Shown here piece after piece: positions 59,045 through 64,000 of a stretch of DNA of 64,000 nt. The stretch comes from Heterostelium album PN500 (taxonomy: Eukaryota > Evosea > Eumycetozoa > Acytosteliales > Acytosteliaceae), in assembly GCF_000004825.1 (NCBI RefSeq), contig NW_008805071.1:1240001-1304000 (forward strand), in the 5' to 3' direction. Positions within the stretch are counted from its first letter, which is position 1; each line of letters begins with the position of its first letter. A model generated the notes under the pieces. The model ran no database searches, was not told where the DNA came from, and saw only the letters and a list, made by a program, of their open reading frames with translations. A program made the translations under genes and the position numbers.

Positions 59045-60605
59045 ATGATTGAAGCAAATAAAGTTAAATTACCAAATACTAAATTATTTATTAATAATCA
59101 ATGGGTAGATCCAGTCGAGCCAAAACAATTCAAAACTTTCAATCCAACTACTGAAGAGTTGATCTGTGAAATCTCTGAAGGTTCTTCAAAAGATGTAGAT
59201 TTAGTAAGTTTTTTACACAGGTTTTTATTTATAAATCAATCTTAATTTTTAATATTAATTAAACTTTTATTATTATTAACAACTAATTTAGGCTGTTGCA
59301 GCTGCAAGAGATGCATTCGAGAATGGAGCATGGTCAAAGATGTCTGCTACTGATAGAGGTACTCTTTTGTACAAGTTGGCCGATTTGATTGAGAAGAACA
59401 AAGAGTGGTTGGCCGCTTTGGAGACAACAGAGATGGGAAAGCCATATGCTGCTTCGCTCCACTTTGATTTGGCACAAGCTGCAGGTTGCATTAGATATTT
59501 CGCTGGTTGGACTGACAAGATCCAGGGTAAGCTCATCCAGAGTGCCGCCAACAACCTGACTGCCTACACCAGACACGAGCCAGTGGGTGTCGCCGCTTTC
59601 ATCACACCATGGAACTTCCCATTCTTGATTATGTGTTGGAAGTTGGGACCTGCTTTGGCCAGTGGTTGCACCGTTGTCGCCAAGCCAAGTGAACACACAT
59701 CGCTCACCGCTCTCGCACTGTGCCAGTTGATTGCCGACGCTGGATTCCCACCAGGTGTTTTCAATATGGTCAATGGATATGGACATACCGTTGGTGATGC
59801 AATCTCTCGTCACCCTGACATCGATAAGATCTCATTCACTGGATCCACCAGAGTTGGACGTCTCGTTATGGAAGCATCCGGAAAGAGTAACTTGAAGAAA
59901 GTTACACTGGAACTCGGTGGTAAATCTCCAAACATTGTGTTTGACGATGCCGATCTTGAGAGATCGGTAAAGGGTGCTGTCAATGCTATGTATATCAATA
60001 TGGGACAATGTTGTTGTGCTGGTTCGCGTCTCTTTGTCCAAGAGGGAATCTATGACAAGTTCTTGGAGAAGTTCATTCCCGCTGTCCAGGCACTGAAGGT
60101 CGGTAATCCATTCGAGTCGAACGACCAAGGTCCAATGGCGAGCAAGGAGCACTTTGACCGTGTACTCAACTATCTTGCCATCGGAAAGAAAGAGGGTGCC
60201 AAGGTGTTGGTCGGCGGTGAGAAGCATACCGATCGTGGATACTTTATCCAACCGACTGTACTCGTCGACGTGAAGGACGACATGTGTGTTGGAACCGAAG
60301 AGATCTTTGGTCCAGTGGTTTGTGTATTCAAATTCAAAACCGTTGACGAAGTGATCACCCGTGCCAACAACTCTGCTTACGGATTGGCTGCCGGTGTCTG
60401 GACAGAGAACATCAGCACTGCTCACCGTGTTGAGAAGAAACTGAAAGCTGGAACCATTTGGATCAACGAATACAACTACATTCACTATCTCGTTCCATTC
60501 GGTGGTTACAAACAATCGGGATTCGGTAAGGATCTCAGTGAGTATGCCATTCAAGAGTATTGCAATGTAAAAGCTGTTATTTTAAATCATGGACCTGCAC
60601 TTTAA
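59045..60605 (+). CDS. Aldehyde dehydrogenase (ALDH1/2-type)
   Basis: Exons 59045-59203 and 59292-60605 give 490 residues, the usual family length. It oxidises aldehydes to acids with NAD(P)+. Motifs in order: TPWNFPFLIMCWKLGPALA with the oxyanion-hole Asn, KPSEHT, FTGSTRVGRLV (nucleotide loop), LELGGKSPNIVF with the catalytic Glu, GQCCCAGSR with the nucleophilic Cys, EEIFGPVV, and PFGGYKQSGFGKD at the end. The start lacks a targeting peptide, so it is probably cytosolic. Codon use is C-rich, suggesting strong expression. The physiological substrate cannot be read from sequence. Confidence 0.96.
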
Positions 60606-61255
60606 ATATAAAACTAAAAACAATAATAAAAATAAATAAATGTAGTGATTAAATTTCTATATGTATATTGTAATTAAATAATGCACTATATTATGTTATT
60701 GTACTACTATTAACTATTTTATTTATTTATTTTTGTAACATTATATGATAAATATATTAAAGATAATGATTCTTAATACTTTAAATAAACTTGATTATTA
60801 AAACACTATTTGTAATTAGGTTCACCAATTTGAAGACATCCGGTTCTTGCACACTATTTGCTTCTGCTGATTACTGTGTGTGGTGTTGAATATGTCTTCA
60901 TCGGAAAAACAGATAGATCGCCCTGGTTAGGAGTGTCTTCTAAATGTTCTTCATTATCGATGAGTGGTGTTGTGATAGAGACTCTAATAGGTCCTGGAAA
61001 AAGCCATAGATAGGAATGCTTCTGTGATTTTCATCGACGACTACTAAATTAAAATATAATCCTTCAAAAATAAATAAAATAAATAAATAATTCGTACAAA
61101 TAATATTTAATATTGATTGTTTGAAAAACGAAAGCAAAGTAGCGTTTTTTGTTAAAAAAAAAAAAAAAAAAAAAACAGATTTATATTTTTCACACTCTAA
61201 GTGATCAGATTGAAATCAGTCAGTCAATATATAGTTCTATCTATAAATATAAGAG
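60606..61255. other. Intergenic region with a possible gene relic
   Basis: 650 bp. The outer parts are AT-rich; the middle (60815-61045) is clearly less AT-rich and on the minus strand contains a stretch reading VVDENHRSIPIYGFFQDLLE, then SLSQHHSSIMKNI and a stop. Further along that strand there are several stops. It could be a decayed exon or a mobile-element remnant, but I recognise nothing. Confidence 0.4.
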
Positions 61256-63867
61256 ATGAATAGGTTTCTAACATTGGTTGTTGGAAATAGATCATCTACT
61301 CTTTATTTAAATAGATCAAGTATTTCATATTCTAGTATACTCGGCTGTAGATATTATAATAGCAACAACAGTGGCAAGAAATACGATGAAGTAGATCTAT
61401 CGAATATTTCAAAGTCTACACATAGACGTGATTTCAAGAGTAAACTAATATCACCACAACAATCATCAACCATCACACAACTACCACCTACACCACCCAA
61501 AAGAATAGTATCGGATCACGACAAAGAGAATGAAATCATCGTAAACAGATTAAAGAATTTCATAAAGAATGAACAAGATACAATTAAAATTATAACATTG
61601 TAAGTGTTTGTAATATCTTATCTTATGTTTTATCATTGTTTTTTAACAATTTTTGTGTGTGAATGTATTTGACATATTATTTTAGATTACAATCATATTT
61701 TTTCGATACCTCTATAAAATATCATAGATTGCTAGAGTCGGATGAACTGTTGAATTTCATTGCACTTGAACAAACGGAGAAGCTGACGGTCGATATGTTG
61801 AATATGTTTTTGCAATTCTATTGCTCGGTTGGCGATGACTTTAGAATGCAGAGAACCTGCTCGTTGTTTGCACACTTTCAGCTGTTTCCCAATATGTCGA
61901 CTCACCAGCTGACACTGCAGTTCTTTGTGATGCGCAACATGTCGATCTCACTGGAGCGATTCCAGCGTGTCGATATCATCCAGTTCATTTTGGAATCGCT
62001 GATTCACAACACCTATCCAGAGTCGCCACACGACCACAACACCTCTGTGCAGCTTCTGGCCAACTCGCTCTCGACAGTATCATCGCGTTTCATGGCGAAT
62101 CTACTGTTCCTAAATCAATGTCTCGACGACAAACAAGATATATACCACTTTGTTTCGCAGGTTCTGGCGGCGAAGGATCCACAGCACATCGAGATGACCA
62201 CACGCTATCTCATACAGATGTACCTGCACTTTGGCGCGTATCGTCCAGCACTCATGACATACCTTCAACTACGAGCAAACCACGGAAAAACACCGAATAT
62301 GAGTATCGTCAGAGTGTTTTACAGGTACCATTTGAAGCAGCTACAGGAAGCGCTCCAACAGCAGCCAAGTCGGCCAAAAGTAATTCTGCGACAGCAAGTG
62401 TGCACGTTGTTTTGGTTTGAACTGAGCAAGTCGTTCCTCTCCGAAGGCAAGGGAATCACTATCAACTCGCCAGTAGCCAATAAGGTTGAAGATATTCTCG
62501 ATCCGTTGGTATCAGAGATTCTGTTGTCGTCGGGCAGCAGCATCGTTGCGGGAGAACCGACCAACGAAGACCAACAACTTCAACAACTGTTATCGCGTGG
62601 AATGAAGACAAACCAAGAGGATCCAGACAGTATCATTCGACATTTACAACACTTTAACTTCTCACAGAATCACCTGCCCCACGACGACCTCATCGTGCAG
62701 GCCGCTCAGACTCTCCAAACCGTCTTGACAACCGAACAATACTACTCGGAATTCCTCCCGAAAGTACCGCCAATGTTTAGAGATCTCTTTATGCAACCAT
62801 TACAACTGCAAGACAAACTGAAAAACAACATTGAGCTCGCTGTACAAAACTATTTGATTCCGAACGAATCGAATCTCTCCATTCTCACAGAGTCGGTGGT
62901 CACTTGGAATGGCATTATCATTGGACTGCTGAACGCGCGTGACATCCAACTAGCAATGAAAATGATGATTGCATTGATCTCAAAGAATCCAAAGATGCTG
63001 CGACACGAAACACTAAAGATCTACTCGGACTATGTCATTGAGAATCACCATGATCCGCGACAACTTGTCGATAACCTCGAGTGGGAAGAGTTGAGAATCG
63101 ACAATTTCCGACAGCGACTGTTCAACTGCAAGCTTAGCTCACTGGTGTACAACAACGAGTATCACTCTGCAATGGAGATGTTCAACAGCAATGCCTACCA
63201 AAAAGATGTAAATAGCTATATTGTCGCCACCGATCTCTATCTTGGAAAGCACCAGCTGCAACGACTTTCGTTCGAGCAATTCAAGAACGATATGCTGCCT
63301 GCACTCAACATACCGGAACTCTCACACTCCACCTACCAAGACTACTACGCTTCGATCTTTGGTGTGCTGCAACGCCGAGGCATGCTGACACCGGAATTCG
63401 TGCGACAATACATCGAGAGTGAGAACATCCACTTCATTGGCTATGCAATCAACCAGAAACTGCTGCTGCTCATTCTCCAGACGCTACCGACACCGATGGA
63501 GCGTATTGTCCTACTGCTCCGCTGTTCCTATCCCAACAACAACTTCTCAGAGGCGATACTCGATATCATCCAGCGCGATTGCCAGACCGTCAAAGACAAA
63601 CAGCTCGATGACACCATACAGCAACTCATCAAGAAACAAAGAGAAAGAGAACAGCTCGAACAACTCCAACACCAAACCACCAAAAGTATCCGTTCCAACA
63701 AACTCTCTGTGACCGACCTCGTCAACCTACCAGAGAGTCGCTACGACAAAGAATTTGACGTCTACCAACTAACACCTATCAAAGCTCAAACATGTAAAGT
63801 TTCTTCATCCACTACATCGTTTATCAAGAGAAATTTCATTGATAGAAATAAAAAACAAATAATTTAA
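61256..63867 (+). CDS. Probable mitochondrial helical-repeat (PPR/TPR-like) protein
   Basis: Exons 61256-61599 and 61686-63867 give 841 residues. The N-terminus (MNRFLTLVVGNRSSTLYLN with Arg, Ser and no acids) looks like a mitochondrial presequence. After a Ser/Pro linker the body is entirely helical, with paired-helix segments such as FVSQVLAAKDPQHIEMTTRY followed by LIQMYLHFGAYRPALMTYL, and later AMKMMIALISKNPKMLRHET, similar to pentatricopeptide repeats (about 35 residues) but divergent. The C-terminus is basic with Lys/Arg/Gln. PPR proteins act on organelle RNA, so a role in mitochondrial RNA handling is a reasonable guess. I see no catalytic domain. Confidence 0.78.
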
Positions 63868-63904
63868 ATTATTTGTCATACTAATATAATATAATATAAC
63901 GTAA

Positions 63905-64000
63905 ATGGAATCTAAATTAATAACTAGTTTATTTTTAAAGATATGTTTTTTACTACTACTATTATTTCATTTGGTTGGTTGGTTGGTTGTTGGTGGTGAT
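63905..64000 (+). CDS. Start of a secreted or membrane protein (cut by window end)
   Basis: ATG at 63905 opens 32 codons to the window edge: a Lys near the N-terminus, then LITSLFLKICFLLLLLFHLV and GWLVVGGD. This has the shape of a signal peptide, with an A/T-rich leader and A at -3. Only this start is visible, so the product is unknown. The short distance to the preceding stop (38 bp) is unusually tight, so the call carries some risk. Confidence 0.5.
   Translation, partial: MESKLITSLFLKICFLLLLLFHLVGWLVVGGD

Noticed and set aside
59334-60554. Long minus-strand ORFs opposite aldehyde dehydrogenase
   Set aside because: Antisense shadows of a strongly matched enzyme gene.

Overview
This is a window of an AT-rich eukaryotic nuclear genome. 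Nearly every signal points to a dictyostelid social amoeba: AT-rich intergenic DNA full of homopolymer runs, short introns with GTAAGT-type donors and TAG/CAG acceptors, long poly-Gln/Asn/Ser/His tracts, and gene families typical of the group (hybrid histidine kinase, Ras, class I PI3-kinase, nose-resistant-to-fluoxetine-like acyltransferases, 120-residue cytochrome oxidase subunit V). Asn tracts are moderate and the exons look more GC-rich than I would expect for D. discoideum, so a species outside the D. discoideum group seems likelier. That is inference only.

Layout. 1-3731 (-): a six-TM, PAS-containing hybrid histidine kinase cut by the left edge. 6423-7229 (-): an acidic Gln-tract protein with a Cys/His zinc-like motif. 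7932-8842 (+): a CRAL-TRIO/BCH protein. 9211-10312 (-): a dual-specificity phosphatase. 11054-13678 (-): a His/Gln-rich protein with a CENP-B/Psq-like helix-turn-helix. 14634-15473 (+): cytochrome c oxidase subunit V. 15961-18038 (-): an MFS transporter. 19294-21932 (-): a TPR-SGNH hydrolase fusion. 24657-25438 (+): a Ras GTPase. 26270-27160 (+): a secreted Ala/Pro/Ser repeat protein. 27419-28864 (-): an unrecognised four-exon gene. 28865-33849: about 5 kb with no supportable gene, but with CA/GT boxes and hairpins.

33850-39022 (+): two tandem NRF-6-like multi-pass acyltransferases. 40112-45714 (+): class I PI3-kinase. 46063-46857 (-): ribosomal protein eS10. 47311-49228 (+): protoporphyrinogen oxidase. 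49623-52595 (-): nucleoporin Nup85. 52887-53668 (-): ESCRT-II subunit Vps25. 53940-54281 (-): a small Gly/Gln/Asn protein. 54890-55504 (-): a divergent Arf/Ras-like GTPase. 55640-58590 (+): an array of decaying ER-type Hsp70 copies. 59045-60605 (+): aldehyde dehydrogenase. 61256-63867 (+): a probable mitochondrial helical-repeat protein. 63905-64000 (+): the start of a secreted or membrane protein.

The genes are mostly unrelated housekeeping and signalling genes, and no operon-like logic is expected. Several could act in chemotactic signalling and development (histidine kinase, Ras, PI3-kinase, phosphatase). I saw no tRNA, rRNA, retroelement or CRISPR array. The most unusual items are the decaying Hsp70 array with a degenerate ATPase, the pseudo-receiver in the histidine kinase, the TPR-SGNH fusion, the GTPase lacking a DxxG motif, the His/Gln-rich protein built on a transposase-type DNA-binding domain, and the gene-free 5-kb interval. 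Exon boundaries were read by eye from splice signals and reading phase; the 5' ends of the PI3-kinase and the protoporphyrinogen oxidase are the least certain.
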